A stretch of DNA of 64,000 nucleotides from Embiotoca jacksoni. Its lineage: Eukaryota; Chordata; Actinopteri; Embiotocidae. A program made the position numbers and the translations under genes. Where the stretch lies: assembly GCA_022577435.1 (NCBI GenBank), contig JAKOON010000018.1, forward strand, positions 9,646,096 to 9,710,095. The letters are read 5' to 3'. Positions within the stretch are counted from its first letter, which is position 1. Each line of letters starts with the position of its first letter. Below, one piece after another: positions 34,441-45,899 of the stretch. A model generated the notes under the pieces. The model did not search any database, had not been told where the DNA came from, and saw nothing but the letters and a program-made list of their open reading frames with translations.

Positions 34441-36950
34441 TATGTTAGGATGCAGATATTAATCTTCAATCCAAATAATAAGCACAAATATTATCATCTT
34501 TTACTTCCCAGACTTAACTGCAGTTATTTTGAAATCATTCAAAATAATTGCAGTGCACCAGAGATCACACTTGAATCAAGCAAATAAAATCAAGTGCATA
34601 AGTGGTAAATTGTCTTTTTGCCACCGTTCTCCTGAAGTCATCATGTTGTATGATACCCAAATAAACTTTCACTATTTGTGGTTGCCCCATCGTAGATTTA
34701 GAATAACCCTCTAAAGACAGCATTCAGTTTTGTTATTTTGCATAAATCGTATAGGCTTTTCATGGTTTCATGGTTACAAGACAAAGGCTGTGATTGTTGA
34801 ACCTTCCTGAAATTTCTTAGCCTAACCTTGATACTGTGGCAGTTTTGTGTATTTGTATGCCGAGGTGAATGCAGAGACAATACACATACTAAGAATATAA
34901 TGACGTAAAGGACATTGATTCAGAATTTGAAAGAATCCAAGAAAAATACCTGATGTTGCTGGGAAAGTTTATTGAAGTTTGGAAATGAGAGCATTTTATG
35001 AAGGCAGACTGCTGACGGCCATTTTATGAAACTTTCAGAGAACATGTTATTGACATGAAATGGATTGTGTGTGTGTGTGTGTGGATTATGCAACATCGGG
35101 CTGGAAACAGGAAGGTTTTGATAAGTGTGTGTGGTGTCGCGGGTGGGTGTTTAAGGGCAATAAAATTGACTCTTGCATAACCTGCATAAGAGTTATTGTG
35201 CTGCTCGTACTGAAATTACTCACTTATTTGATTCTTTGGCATTCAAGTGGCTTTTTTGTCATTTCAACCATATACAGACAGTAGTGGTACACAGTGAGAC
35301 ACATCAACTTTCCTACTGGGCCATAGAGCTAGAAAACAGAACAACATGTGACCACATGTAGTTTCATTATTGTATTTATATGAATAGAAGAACGGGGTTC
35401 CTATTGAAGGGGCCCCTAGATATGAACTGTTTGACCAATACATTTAAATAAAACATTTGGTAAGGCCCCTGGTTCAAGTTGAAGACCCGCATCTAACTTC
35501 AGCATGAATGATAAAACCGATGCCTTTGAAAACGACCTTGTACTTTCACTTTACTTTTTTCCCACTCTCTGTAAAGACCATGAAATGAAAGAAATATGTG
35601 TTGTTGTTGGGGCAAAGGAGTGCATGGTGTCTCCAGAGTCATTTTCATTCACAGATAAACACACGGCAGCATCGGTAAACAAGATTCACGGGGAAAGAGT
35701 GAGACACATTTGATAGTCATAAAGGATTTTTTCCCCTCAACGAGCAGAGATCAAATAAACTCTGTGTGTCTGAGGTGCCGCGTAGCCTCAAGCAGTGAAG
35801 CATAAATTTAGAACAAATCTTGTTTCTCTTACAAGGGTATTACTTTAATTTCTATGCTTGGGTAAAAAGGAAATGCGGGGGGCAAATTATGAAAAAAAAA
35901 AATATAGAAAAACACAGAAGGATGGAACATGTCTTCCATCTAACTTTCCTATACATCAGAAAATATGCTGTATCCTAGTTCAAGTTGTCACCTCATATAG
36001 CACCTGACCCCGTAGCTCCCTTCCAAAATCAGTTTTGTTTCAAAATGAAAAAGCAATTTTCCTTGGGTTTATAATCCTTAGTAATAGTCAACCATCATTT
36101 TTAATCTTTAGATGCATTTTAAATCCAAGCTGTAATGTCTTAACTCTCCGCCAAGGTCAAATATCTTAGCAAATAAGGCTTAAGCTTTGTTTTATATGAA
36201 AGAATTACATGATTAATACCAAAGAATTAATCACGTACTCTTCAGATCTCCCAGATTGGGTTTGTGCTAAAGGATTATGCTGTCCTACTTTTTCACATGA
36301 CATAAATTGACATGGAGGTTTGTTTAGCAAAGTACAGCTAAATACATTCTTTTTAACTCTTTAGATGCCTTGATTGCAACGTGCAGCATTCGGTGATATT
36401 GCAACTTCCAGGATAATATTTATCTGTTTCAAAGATTAATAACCTGTCATGTATATTTTTGCACATTGAATCCAAACATGTTTTGATAATTTCTCTGTCA
36501 CCCATATGTTGGTTTTTTTTTGTTCCAGTATGCTCACATTGGCATGGAAAGAGTAGTATCAAGTAAAGTGGAGCCCTTTTATGTTGGCAGGTTATGGCCA
36601 CATACTAAGGAGAAATGTTCCTAATGCCAAATACTTGTATATTTTAGAAGTAGGTTTGCACAAGTTTTACATTTAAAAACAGTCTTATTTATGAATAAGT
36701 AATGAACACCTTGTCACTTAAATCCATGTCTGGTAGAAAAATTCAAATGTGACTACTGTTTGAGAGGAAAGTTCAATGAAAATCAAGTTTTTAACCTTAT
36801 TATGTGTCCACATGGTGTTTTTTTTTTTTTTATGCTACAAGACATATGAGCAAAGTAAGAAGTCAACACCATGACAGAGCATTTCAACTTTGGAACTGCA
36901 GTAATAATGGCCTTAAAAACAGTTTCAGATGGACAGGGTTTCTTATGTCA
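34440..36950. other. AT-rich intergenic sequence
   Basis: About 2.5 kb of AT-rich DNA with short homopolymers. A direct repeat CATTTTATGAA occurs twice at 34993-35030. No gene or mobile element was recognised. Confidence 0.45.
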
Positions 36951-37115
36951 CAAACAAAAGGAACCAATCCCACCAATGGGGTGGGGCTTTCCTTATCTCC
37001 GAGTTGCCAGCTGAAGCTGCAGGCGAGTGATGGAGGTGTGGGTGGAGATAGAGGTGGGGACTATTTGCATATTCATATATTTGCACCTACTAATTAAAAC
37101 CCAAATGTAGTTGCA
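36950..37115. promoter_or_regulatory. Weak candidate regulatory block with octamer
   Basis: Two CCAAT-type motifs near 36964 and 36973, an octamer ATTTGCAT (37063-37070) and CTAATTAAAACC near 37089. Promoter or enhancer cannot be told apart. Confidence 0.3.
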
Positions 37116-37830
37116 TCTCAGCTCCTTTAAGGAATAAGGGGATTTTCATTTCTTTGGAAAAAAAAACAACTTTTTATATCTGTACATTTGATGGACAGAG
37201 ACGGGTTTTAATGGGTTCTTTCAATGCCATGCGAGGGACTTTAAGTAAATTGGTTTTAACATATTTTCTCATAAAAACAGCAACAAGTTCAAGGTTTAAT
37301 CAGACAACGCAAGCAGAATGTAGGTGCATTTTCTTTTTGTGTTTTGTACATTGGCACTGCAGAGCACAGAAAGGTTACGTTGCAGGAGTTAAGAAGAAAC
37401 ACCTGTTCACCTTATTATGGAAACAGGCCTGCTTTTAAAGATTGAAATGAGACACTTCCATTGACAAGAGAACAAATCCTGTCTGACTGATGATAAACTG
37501 GCAGACCATCAATGTGACTTTTAAAAGCAAATGACCACACTGAACACGTCATATGACCTTGTGTTTTATAACTCTCAAAAAACAATGGCACTTGACAACA
37601 AAGGAGTCCAATGAGTCACCTTGTTGTTCTCTCGACTCCTTGGAGTACAGTTTAGTGAAAGACCCACTCCCGGCATCCAAGACTGTCATGTTTTAGAGTT
37701 TCCTTTTAAGCGATGCCAGTAGGAGAAACTTCAGCGGCCATTCTCTTTACAGAATCAGTCATCATTTGAAACTCCAAACCCAAATCATCAGCTGCCACCT
37801 CATGTTTCTGTATTTACGACCACCCAGGAG
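37115..37830. other. Intergenic sequence
   Basis: AT-rich to balanced. A 94-codon frame at 37154-37438 has no domain. Confidence 0.45.
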
Positions 37831-37834
37831 GGCA

Positions 37835-38260
37835 TCTCTTATTAATGCACACTTTTATAAACTGGACAGCAGTCTCACTCCTCCACCCCCTCCGGTATGT
37901 CCAAACAAACCGTGATTTATAATTCCTATGATTTATGATCTATCGGAGTGCTGGAGTACCGCCGTCTACTCAGCCATCCGTTTATACATGCACCCACTAC
38001 AGATAAAGTAAAACTAGATGTAGATGCATTGGATGATTTCATTCAAAACCTGCTCATGTGTTTATTATGCACAATAAATCTAAAACCACTTGGAGTGTCA
38101 AAGCAATCTGTTGCCTCTGCTACACTTTTATTGCTGGGCGAAATGATAAGTTGCTTTGTAAATTGCAGGGATAGCGACACATGCATATTAATGGTGATTT
38201 CGGATGTCTCTGTATTTTGATCAGTGCAAAATGAATAATTACGAAATGTTTTGTGGCAAA
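37835..38260. promoter_or_regulatory. Candidate conserved non-coding element
   Basis: About 420 bp of unique sequence with TTTATGA (37932-37938), TTTATTATGCACAATAAATC near 38060, CATGCATATTAATGG near 38181 and GAATAATTACG near 38232. A 90-codon frame (37948-38220) lies within it. I saw no domain, and the flanks do not show an obvious acceptor-donor pair, so a regulatory reading is preferred. Confidence 0.45.
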
Positions 38261-38790
38261 AGTTGTATCAGTGTGGGCCATAGATATTTTACTTCAGGGA
38301 CAGAAACAGACAGATATATTTGAGTCGTTGTGGACAAGCCTGGTTTCGTATTTTTGTATGATTCACTCATGGTACGAACTAACTCATCTTATTTATTTAT
38401 TTTTTTATTTTTTTAAACATAAAACTTCTTTACAAAACACTCTGATGCTGCCCTCTTTTATTATTTTCATTTTACATTTTTATGAAACATCTGAAATGAA
38501 TTTCCCACTGTTGGTGTGAGTGCATGTGATTATCATATGAAAGGTTATATTTGACCCTCCGGAGTCAGTTGCATTTAGCATCCATTTTGAGTCGCTCCTC
38601 TTTTTGTTCTGGATCACCTTGGATATCACCTGGCTATGACTGAGAGTCTAATGAATGTTGATGTCTCTATATGTGACAGATATTACACAATAAAAATGTT
38701 TCAGTAAAACTCGCTATGTGGGGTAATTGGTCCTGTTTAAAAATGCATCAGGTTCGGTGTGGCAGCGTAGACACATGCGCATACACATTG
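38260..38790. other. AT-rich intergenic sequence
   Basis: T-rich part at 38388-38420. No feature recognised. Confidence 0.5.
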
Positions 38791-38791
<1 letters not shown>

Positions 38792-38848
<57 letters not shown>

Positions 38849-38850
38849 AC
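38792..38850. repeat. (CA)25 microsatellite
   Basis: A pure CA array with a terminal ATACACAC. Confidence 0.98.
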
Positions 38851-38929
38851 AGTTGCACGCCAGGCACTTTTTGATCTGACCCGTCAAAACTCATTAAGGC
38901 TTAAAACATATTTCCAACTGACACCCGAA

Positions 38930-39300
38930 GTCTCCATTAGAAAACCGCCAATTACCGCTGAAAGATATCCCCCCACCTGCTTGCGACATTTGCATATGAT
39001 TGGAGCGATCAGTTAAAATGAGAGCATTTTGGCGCTGCTCAAAAATTCACAGTACGCCGCCAGATCAAGGGAGGAGGAGGGAGAGAGGGGAGGGTGGGGG
39101 GGGGCATAGTAATGTGAAGTCAGCGCTTTAACTGCAGGTTTAAAAGTTGCTTGGACTGCGGGGGTGAGAGTGGGGTTACGTCCTCAAAATCGGTTGTTAC
39201 AGATACAAGTTGGACAGCAGTGCCCCATCTTTGCGCAGCTCCCAGCAATAGACTGTTTTGCCGGCGCAGAGTGGTTCTAAACATCTCTAATTTAAATACA
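38930..39300. promoter_or_regulatory. Candidate enhancer or promoter-like element
   Basis: An octamer ATTTGCAT (38988-38995) is followed within 4 bp by ATTGG, an inverted CCAAT core. Octamer plus CCAAT pairing is typical of some promoters. After a G-rich tract come AGGTTTAAAAG near 39137 (a weak TATA-like element) and GGGGGTGAGAG near 39161 (donor-like). A short non-coding first exon is possible but unproven. Confidence 0.35.
39069..39105 (+). repeat. G-rich, G-quadruplex-prone tract
   Basis: GGA repeats followed by GGGG-A-GGG-T-G9. Confidence 0.7.
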
Positions 39301-39829
39301 TTTCAATACAAGGACAAGAAATAATGGGCACTGAACATGTAGCTCTCTTGTCGTGGGAGTAAAGGGTGCAAGCAGTGCAGTTTTGCGCAATTATGAATGT
39401 TTTAATGGCAAAGTTATGCTCCAATTTATTTATTTTTTTTGGTGTGGTTTAGGAACATGTGAGGTTTTGTCAGTGCGTGTGTGTGTGTGAAAGAAAGAGA
39501 ATGAGGAAGAGAGAGGGAGATTTTGAGTCTTTGCATCCTGGTTTTCAAGAAAAACAGCACTTATACCCATTACAATCAAGATCATTCATGTTCAACTTGT
39601 CCTCTCTGCGTCTCTGTCCTACTCTCTCCTCTTGATTCTTTTGTCTCTGTCTGTCAGTCTGATTGTCTGACCATTACGGCCTTGATAAAGTTGTCTGGAG
39701 ATGAGAAGTCAAGTCTTCAATCAGTGCAGAAGTAGGCCAATAGATGTGAATCCAAACATATGTCAATCAGGGACATAATCACCAAGCCTCTGGCTGAGGT
39801 GGGAACTGCAACAGTGGACCCTATGGATT

Positions 39830-39831
<2 letters not shown>
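39300..39831. other. Intergenic sequence
   Basis: AT-rich, then mixed. A short GT/GA stretch lies at 39475-39520. No gene. Confidence 0.45.

Positions 39832-39888
<57 letters not shown>
39832..39888. repeat. (CA)28 microsatellite
   Basis: A pure CA array. Confidence 0.98.
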
Positions 39889-39889
<1 letters not shown>

Positions 39890-39890
<1 letters not shown>

Positions 39891-40680
39891 ATTCATATGT
39901 ATGTATTCACAAAAAGCATGCACACAGAGTCAATTAGGTTCAGAGAGCTTGGTGCTTAATGAAAGTTTCGTTACACCAGTTATATAAAAATACATACAGT
40001 CCTTGTTGCAAGTACTGTAGACTGATGTTGCATTGGATGTACGCCTTTAAGTAGGCGGTGGGCAGCAGTGGATTTCAGGTAAAGTGTATAACAGTCCTAC
40101 TGCTGCACACATTAGACTTTCACAGGCAAACGTTTCAAGAGAAGATGTCATGTTTCATGTTTTTTAAACGGCATATATGAATGGAGACCGTGTCATAACA
40201 TAACAAAAATATAGTGTGATTTCTGTGCCGGCAGCTGCCGTTTGGATATCGTGTGGACTGGGCTTAAATTGCACTGGATGAATGAATGTGAGAAAATTAA
40301 AATATAAATATAATAGGTTGAGATAATGTGAATTGGGTTATTACCCTCCTGTTGGAAAAAAAAAATGGTGATGACATTGATTGTAAGGTATGACGTGTTT
40401 TCTTTATATGCAACAGACATTAATGACTGTGCTGATGGCAGGACGATCATTATCACCATAATCATCATTGGTATAATCAGTACTGTTTTCAGTGGGAGAT
40501 TGCTTTGAGCCTCCTATTGGTTGTTCAGAGTGTGATAGGGAGATGGAGGGACACACACTCACACACACATACGCACACACACTGATAAACCCAGCGGCTC
40601 TAAACGAGGCTCTTCATTGTTTCCCATGTGATTAAAACCGAGTGCCGTTGAGTCTCTTATATTGTCATCAGCCTGCTTTT
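39890..40680. other. Intergenic sequence
   Basis: AT-rich to balanced, with short CA remnants near 40551-40582. 40480-40530 contains CCTATTGG, an inverted CCAAT core. No gene. Confidence 0.45.
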
Positions 40681-40683
40681 GTG

Positions 40684-40684
<1 letters not shown>

Positions 40685-40720
<36 letters not shown>

Positions 40721-40742
40721 TGTGTGTGTGTGTGTGTGAGTG

Positions 40743-40776
<34 letters not shown>

Positions 40777-40777
40777 T
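40685..40777. repeat. (TG)n microsatellite with GAGTGAG interruption
   Basis: Two TG arrays separated by GGG and GAGTGAGTGTGAG units. Confidence 0.97.
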
Positions 40778-40784
40778 TCTCCCT

Positions 40785-40960
40785 GCAGTGGCCCTGCTCT
40801 AAATGAATGTCAGCTTGCCTTAGTCCAAGCATGGGCCCCAATGCGGCCGATCGATACTTCATTAGGCCTGGATTGTCTTGTGTCCATGCAACCTTGAAGC
40901 TGTTCCTTAATTACCCCAGCATTAGGGCCCTGGACGGCGCTACAGAGAGGATGGCCAGAC
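40785..40960. promoter_or_regulatory. Candidate conserved non-coding element
   Basis: Unique, GC-balanced sequence containing GCGGCCGATCGATAC near 40842, TTCATTAGGCC near 40858 and CCTTAATTACCCC near 40905. It lies directly between a TG array and a poly-C run. Confidence 0.4.
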
Positions 40961-40972
40961 CCAACAAAGCAG

Positions 40973-40988
40973 CCCCCCCCCCCCCCCC
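40973..40988. repeat. Poly-C (16)
   Basis: A 16-C run followed by ACACACACACAACCCCCAC. Confidence 0.95.
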
Positions 40989-41181
40989 ACACACACACAA
41001 CCCCCACAACCTCCATCTCTCTACCCCTCCCACATCCCCTGCCTCTCTGCATCAGATGCAAAAATGCTCAGATATACGTACATACACACACTTAAAGGCT
41101 CACATGCACATACATGTACGCAAGTCTGCTTGTACTCATGTATGCATGTATGCTCCTTCCTTCTCTTGTTCCTTCTTCCTT

Positions 41182-41182
<1 letters not shown>

Positions 41183-41249
<67 letters not shown>
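41183..41249. repeat. (CA)33 microsatellite
   Basis: A pure CA array following TTCCTT units. Confidence 0.98.
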
Positions 41250-41251
<2 letters not shown>

Positions 41252-41640
41252 TGAGGCAGAGATAGGGTGAATTGAGGGCAATGAGGGGTGCACAGAAACA
41301 ATCAGCAGTAGAAAGAGAAGAGTAGATGAATTGTATGTGTTCTTAATAATCACTGCAACTGATCAAGGATGGCAGAACATCACAGTTGAATTGTGTGATT
41401 TGAGTGTTTTGATCAGTTCAAAGAGGGTTTTGGTTTCAGTTGCCACGTGTCACCTTTATTTTCAGTTATGCAGTTTCACTGCCCGACTCAAAAGAACAAA
41501 CAGTAATTATCCAAACTATTTGATTTCCAGTGTTTATGGTGCAACTTAAATTACTAACCTCTTTTTCAGGATCTGAAGCAGACGGCGCATGAGATAAAAT
41601 GCTTAAATGTCACCAGGCTTGACATTTTGACCGTGCGTGT
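41250..41640. other. Intergenic sequence
   Basis: Unique AT-rich sequence without a recognisable feature. Confidence 0.5.
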
Positions 41641-41662
41641 GTGTGTATGTATGTATGTATTC

Positions 41663-41721
<59 letters not shown>
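41641..41721. repeat. (TATG)n and (TG)25 microsatellite
   Basis: Short TATG units (41645-41660), a 10-bp gap, then a pure TG array from 41671 ending in TTTTTT. Confidence 0.97.
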
Positions 41722-41724
<3 letters not shown>

Positions 41725-41779
41725 TTGCGCTGAATGCCAGTCTAATCCTTTCCATTCACTGAGAACAGAGATTTCTGGG

Positions 41780-41870
41780 AGGAGGATGGAGTAGGGGGAG
41801 GGAGGGGGAAGGGGAGGGGTTGGAGAGGGAGGAGCGAGGAAAAGATGATGTGGAGACAAGGAGGAGAAAA
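41780..41870 (+). repeat. Purine tract with strong G-quadruplex motif
   Basis: 41794-41819 reads as G5-A-G3-A-G5-AA-G4-A-G4: five G runs with one- or two-base loops. Confidence 0.8.
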
Positions 41871-41922
41871 CAAAACATAAATAAATCAAATTCCTTTCTT
41901 CTTGTGCGCTGAGTCAGAAATA

Positions 41923-41925
<3 letters not shown>

Positions 41926-41964
<39 letters not shown>
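41926..41964. repeat. Poly-T (39)
   Basis: An uninterrupted run of 39 T, the longest homopolymer in the window. On the minus strand it could be the poly-A tail of a retroinsertion, but no element body, AATAAA or target duplication was found beside it. Confidence 0.97.
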
Positions 41965-41969
<5 letters not shown>

Positions 41970-42029
41970 GTTAGAAATACTGTACTGCTGTTAATGGCAG
42001 CAGGTAGAAAACTGAAGTAATATTTTGGG

Positions 42030-42255
42030 GGGAGCCAGGTAGGGTAAAGGTGTGTGAGAGGGAGGATGAAGAAAGATGAGAGGCAATAGAATGTGTTCAA
42101 ATAGATCATTACAATGAAAAGAGAAAGGAAGGGAGAGACAGGCAGACAACGAAGGAGGTAGAAGAGGAGCAAGTTGGGGAGCGGGGAGGGCGAGGGAACG
42201 GGTGAGATGTGGAAGAGGAGGCAGATGGGAGGGGAGGGGAGGGAGGAGGTGGGGT
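42030..42255 (+). repeat. Purine-rich tract with two G-quadruplex motifs
   Basis: GGGG-AGC-GGGG-A-GGG-CGA-GGG-AAC-GGG (42177-42202) and GGG-A-GGGG-A-GGGG-A-GGG (42228 to about 42254) both fit G-quadruplex rules. The complementary strand carries spurious proline/leucine-rich frames. Confidence 0.8.
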
Positions 42256-42620
42256 GCAGTCAAATGGCACTCATGACAAATGACATCCCCTGTCTCCCAG
42301 TCCCCTCTCCTCAGCACCATGATTTGTCATCTCCACTTCTGACATTTTTCATCGCACTATCAAATCACCCTGACAGAATGATATTTTCTAATTCTCCCAG
42401 CCTTGGAGCACGGCAAAAATAATGGCCTCCACATGCTATGCACACTCTTTCTCTGTTTCCCTACCCCTCTCTTTATTTTCCATCCTCTGTGTCGCATAAA
42501 CATCCGGTGATTCTTTAATAATGAAAATGCAGCAGCGCCAATACATTGTAGTCAGGACTTGACTGGAAGCAATCTGCTCCTCAGAGTCATTTGAGTTGTC
42601 TCATTTCAGAGGTGGCACGT
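42255..42620. promoter_or_regulatory. Candidate conserved non-coding element
   Basis: Unique sequence in which ATGACAAATGACATC (near 42273) and ATGATTTGTCATC (near 42318) give a 9-bp inverted pair, ATGACAAAT and ATTTGTCAT, about 45 bp apart. It also holds AATAATGGCC near 42418 and TTTAATAATGAAAATGC near 42513. A CT-rich patch lies at 42445-42490. Confidence 0.4.
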
Positions 42621-42699
42621 GTTACTGTCGTTTTCAAACGGTATACCAGGGACTTTTTGGATTTGTTGGTTTGCATGTGGTGTGGAACAGTACATATAA

Positions 42700-42760
42700 A
42701 AAAAAAAAAATATGGCTATTTTTTTTTTTTTATCCCCCAAAGAAAAAAAGTATTTTTCTC
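42700..42760. repeat. A- and T-rich low-complexity tract
   Basis: A13, then T13, then AAAGAAAAAAAG, within 60 bp. Confidence 0.85.
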
Positions 42761-42879
42761 TTTTTGAATGAAGAAACTTAAGGGAAAGAAAACCATATCA
42801 CTTCCTCTAAGGGACTTATATCTGTAATCAGTTTCAAATTTTTCCTGTCTATATTTTCAGAAATACATTGAACGGAATG

Positions 42880-43220
42880 ACGTTTGGTTTTTCAGTTGAT
42901 TTATGTGGTCTTCGTAGCGATAATCACCGCGGTAATCCTTTATCTTTTCCAGTACTAACAGAACTAAGACGAGTCCCCACCTGCTGAGCCTTTGATTTTC
43001 CAGCGTATCACCCTCCATTGTTTTATTGAATATTAATAAGGACAATGTCATATCTTCCATGACCCACCTTTCCCATAATCCAGGTCATGGCACCGCAAAT
43101 GAGTTTATGGCTAATTCCATCTCAGCAGGAGATCACTATCACTCTAGCCCAAAGGCATACAAAGAAATAGGGATCTCTTTAAGTCTTCGCGTGACTGCTG
43201 GCTTTGAATCTTTGTGATAA
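42880..43220. promoter_or_regulatory. Candidate conserved non-coding element
   Basis: Unique sequence with TTGAATATTAATAAGG near 43026, GGTCATGGCACC near 43083 and ATGGCTAATTCC near 43107. A 67-codon minus-strand frame (42857-43060) has charged residues but no domain I recognise, so an exon is not claimed. Confidence 0.4.
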
Positions 43221-43930
43221 CCAAACGTTCAGCACTTGGCAACATGCAGATCTACCGACTTCTTAAATGCTTTTTTTGAGGAAGATCAGTGTTCTTAAAA
43301 AGTTAAGGACATTGAACACAATATCATTTAAACTTAATGTTTTCAAGAAATTATACATTTCCCAACTTATAAAACAACGGCAAATTAACCTCAGCCACTT
43401 ATTGTCTGTCAGACAAGTTATTTTACTTGTTATTTTACTTAATTGTCTTTTTAACCACTTCCATTGTCAGTTGAAACATTATAAAAACAGAGCCTTTTGG
43501 AAACTAACATGTATCCATACATTTGATAATAAACGTTAACCCTGACCTTTTACAATTATACATATAATCAGAAGCCATTTACTAAAATACAATGCAAATA
43601 TTCAATAAAAAAAATTGGGGAGTGTTTTCTAAGGAACACATTTTAAGTAAGAAAGTGGACTTGACAGTTTAATAAGGTGGTTTGAATTAAAAATAAAAGC
43701 CTCTAAATCCTGGTTTTATTTTCTGTACTGTTTAGAGGTTCATACATTTTAGATATTGGAGAGTTGATCCAAGACTTGTCAAAGGTATGGTTCTGTTTAG
43801 TAATGATTCAAATGCAGCATATTTAATTGTCTTAGTCAGTTTGTGTGTAAGCAGTGTTTGTGCTAAGGTGTTTTTTTTCTTCTTTTTTTTTTCTTTTTTC
43901 TTTTTATGGCTTCTCCGTGTGTCTCTGCGC
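43220..43930. other. AT-rich intergenic sequence with octamer
   Basis: Octamer ATGCAAAT at 43592-43599 in AT-rich DNA, and T-rich runs near 43871-43905. No gene. Confidence 0.45.
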
Positions 43931-43934
43931 CAGT

Positions 43935-44235
43935 TTTACATCTCGGGTAATTATGCATTATCCAACAAGGGATCAGTGTCTCGCTCTAAGCAGCACCCGG
44001 GTGTTGTTGTTTAATGTAATAAATGTCATGTATGCATGGCTTCACATGCGCTTCGTTAGCAGTTTAATGCCAACCATTAAGCATCACCAGTGCCTCCCAG
44101 CTATGAGCCAACATCTGCTAATGACACCAGCGTTTAGCTGAAATCATCATGGAGAGACAGATAAACATCGTTCATGACGTGTTACCACGAGCTACTGTGA
44201 CACTTGTAGCTATAAGCGGCACACGGGAAAGAAAA
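43935..44235. promoter_or_regulatory. Candidate conserved non-coding element
   Basis: Unique block with GGGTAATTATGCATTATCC near 43945, TTTAATGTAATAAATG near 44010 and TGCCAACCATTAAGC near 44068. Composition is balanced, in contrast with the T-rich left flank. Confidence 0.4.
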
Positions 44236-44239
44236 TCAC

Positions 44240-45190
44240 ACTATTTTTTCAAAAAATTATTGATAAATACTTTATGTACATTTGGCGAAAAGATAAAACA
44301 TAAACACATGTCTTTCGTAAATACTGACAGTTGTTTGTTGCCTTTTTCCATTAGTTGTTGGTATTATACTTACAAATTTGTTCAAAGTGTGAAAGTTTTG
44401 TCAAACATTGTTTCATTTAGTAAGACGGATTTATAAAAAACAGCTTGGGGGGAATAACTGCAGTTAAAAGTTAATCAAATACACACGCTCACAGTTTAGA
44501 ATCACAATCACATGCTGGTTTTGTTGCCAATTGAGCAGCTCAGGCATTGGCCCATTGGACTTAAAGACTTTGCCAATAAGCCCTCAGTTGCAAGAGGTTA
44601 CGGGGTCGACTTTATAAAGTTTAAACATTTAAAGTTAACTTGATTTTTTTTTTCTTGTTAGTCAACTCTATGACTGTGCTGTTGTAATACAAAGTTCTAT
44701 GGCAGCAACACGCTGAAACTGAGAGAATATTAAAGCAATTTCAACTCTGCCCGCTCTGAGATTGGGCCACAGTCAAAAGTAATACCAAAGCAGAAGAGAT
44801 CAGTTTTCTATCATCTGAGAATTCTCTAAAGATGAAATAGGCCTCATAAATGAGTCTCAATGATAACTGATGTATGGTAAATGATAGAGAGAAGATAATA
44901 TAGGAAATTGGGAGAATAGTGTCTGGAGACTGAATCAATTCATTTCAAAGTAGAGATCTACTAGTCTGAGTCCTACACTTTTTTTCTTTAAGGTACAGTC
45001 TGTGCTTTGCTGCAGATTTCATTCTAAGTCTCACATCATCATTTACACATATCGCCTGTATGGTCAGGCGTGTGCGTACTCTGACAGAAGCATGGAGGCA
45101 CATTTTCTTTTTTCCTTCTAAGGAAACGATAGAACGAGAGCGGTTATAGCACGGAGGCCTGCTGGATATCCGCTGCCACATCATAGGTTG
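44240..45190. other. AT-rich intergenic sequence
   Basis: No array or recognised element. 44530-44630 is more balanced, without a clear motif set. Confidence 0.45.
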
Positions 45191-45194
45191 AAAG

Positions 45195-45280
45195 CCTGCG
45201 TTTTGATGATGAGCTCAACACCCCATGTGTCAGGTTGATGTGCTCTTGAGCAACACACCAGGCTGCTTTAGTATTCTATC
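45195..45280. repeat. Very weak SINE-like fragment
   Basis: TGCTCTTGAGCAACACACC near 45240 resembles, loosely and from memory, the CTTGAGCAAGGCAC stretch of several fish SINEs. No pol III boxes or ends were found. Confidence 0.15.
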
Positions 45281-45329
45281 TCTTTGGGTTTGCTCTTGAT
45301 AAAAACCATCTGACCAAACCTGAGAGTAA

Positions 45330-45440
45330 AATGTTGGGGAGTGGGACAAGAGGGGAGTGGGAGATAAGTGGAGGAGAGGGAACGGTAGTAGAGTGGAGGA
45401 AGGAGGAAAGAGGAGAGACAGAGGAGTAAGGAGGAGAGAT
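45330..45440 (+). repeat. Purine-rich tract with G-quadruplex motif
   Basis: GGGG-AGT-GGG-ACAAGA-GGGG-AGT-GGG at 45336-45361, then GGAGGAAAG-type sequence. Confidence 0.75.
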
Positions 45441-45746
45441 TGATTTGGCCAGTCAGGAGATGACTGCTGATGAAGGCCTCTCATAGACAGATGGATACAG
45501 CGTCGGGTCCCCGGTCCTATAAGCCCTCAGCCTAATCCGCCTCAAATTTCCCTCTGATTGCTTCTAAATTGCCTTCTCCCATAGTTTCCTGCTGATTTCT
45601 CACCGTGAACTCCTTCCCTCCCCTGCCTGCCCCTCTGAACAGGGAGTGATGTCTGGCCCGGTGAGCTGCTTCCTTGGGTTTGACCGAAGAATGTGCTAAG
45701 AGAGCAATAGGGGAGGGTGTGAGGGGTGATGGCTCCCGTGCCCTTG

Positions 45747-45748
<2 letters not shown>

Positions 45749-45813
<65 letters not shown>

Positions 45814-45814
45814 T
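45749..45814. repeat. (GT)27 / (GA)n microsatellite
   Basis: A pure GT array passing into GAGAGAGAGAG. Confidence 0.98.
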
Positions 45815-45899
45815 GTCAGTCCCCTCATAAAACCAGTCTCAGGTCTTGTCATTAAAATGCATTATCATCCCACTGTGTCAAGAGAGGAGACAAATAGTC

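Noticed and set aside
37948..38220. 90-codon frame as an exon
   Set aside because: The frame overlaps a motif-dense block with TAAT/ATTA cores and lacks a domain. No clear acceptor-donor pair delimits it.
41926..41964. Poly-T as poly-A tail of a processed pseudogene on the minus strand
   Set aside because: The adjoining sequence shows no coding remnant, polyadenylation signal or target duplication, so I list only the homopolymer.
42857..43060. 67-codon minus-strand frame as a conserved exon
   Set aside because: The peptide has charged stretches but no domain I can name. The block reads equally well as non-coding regulatory DNA.
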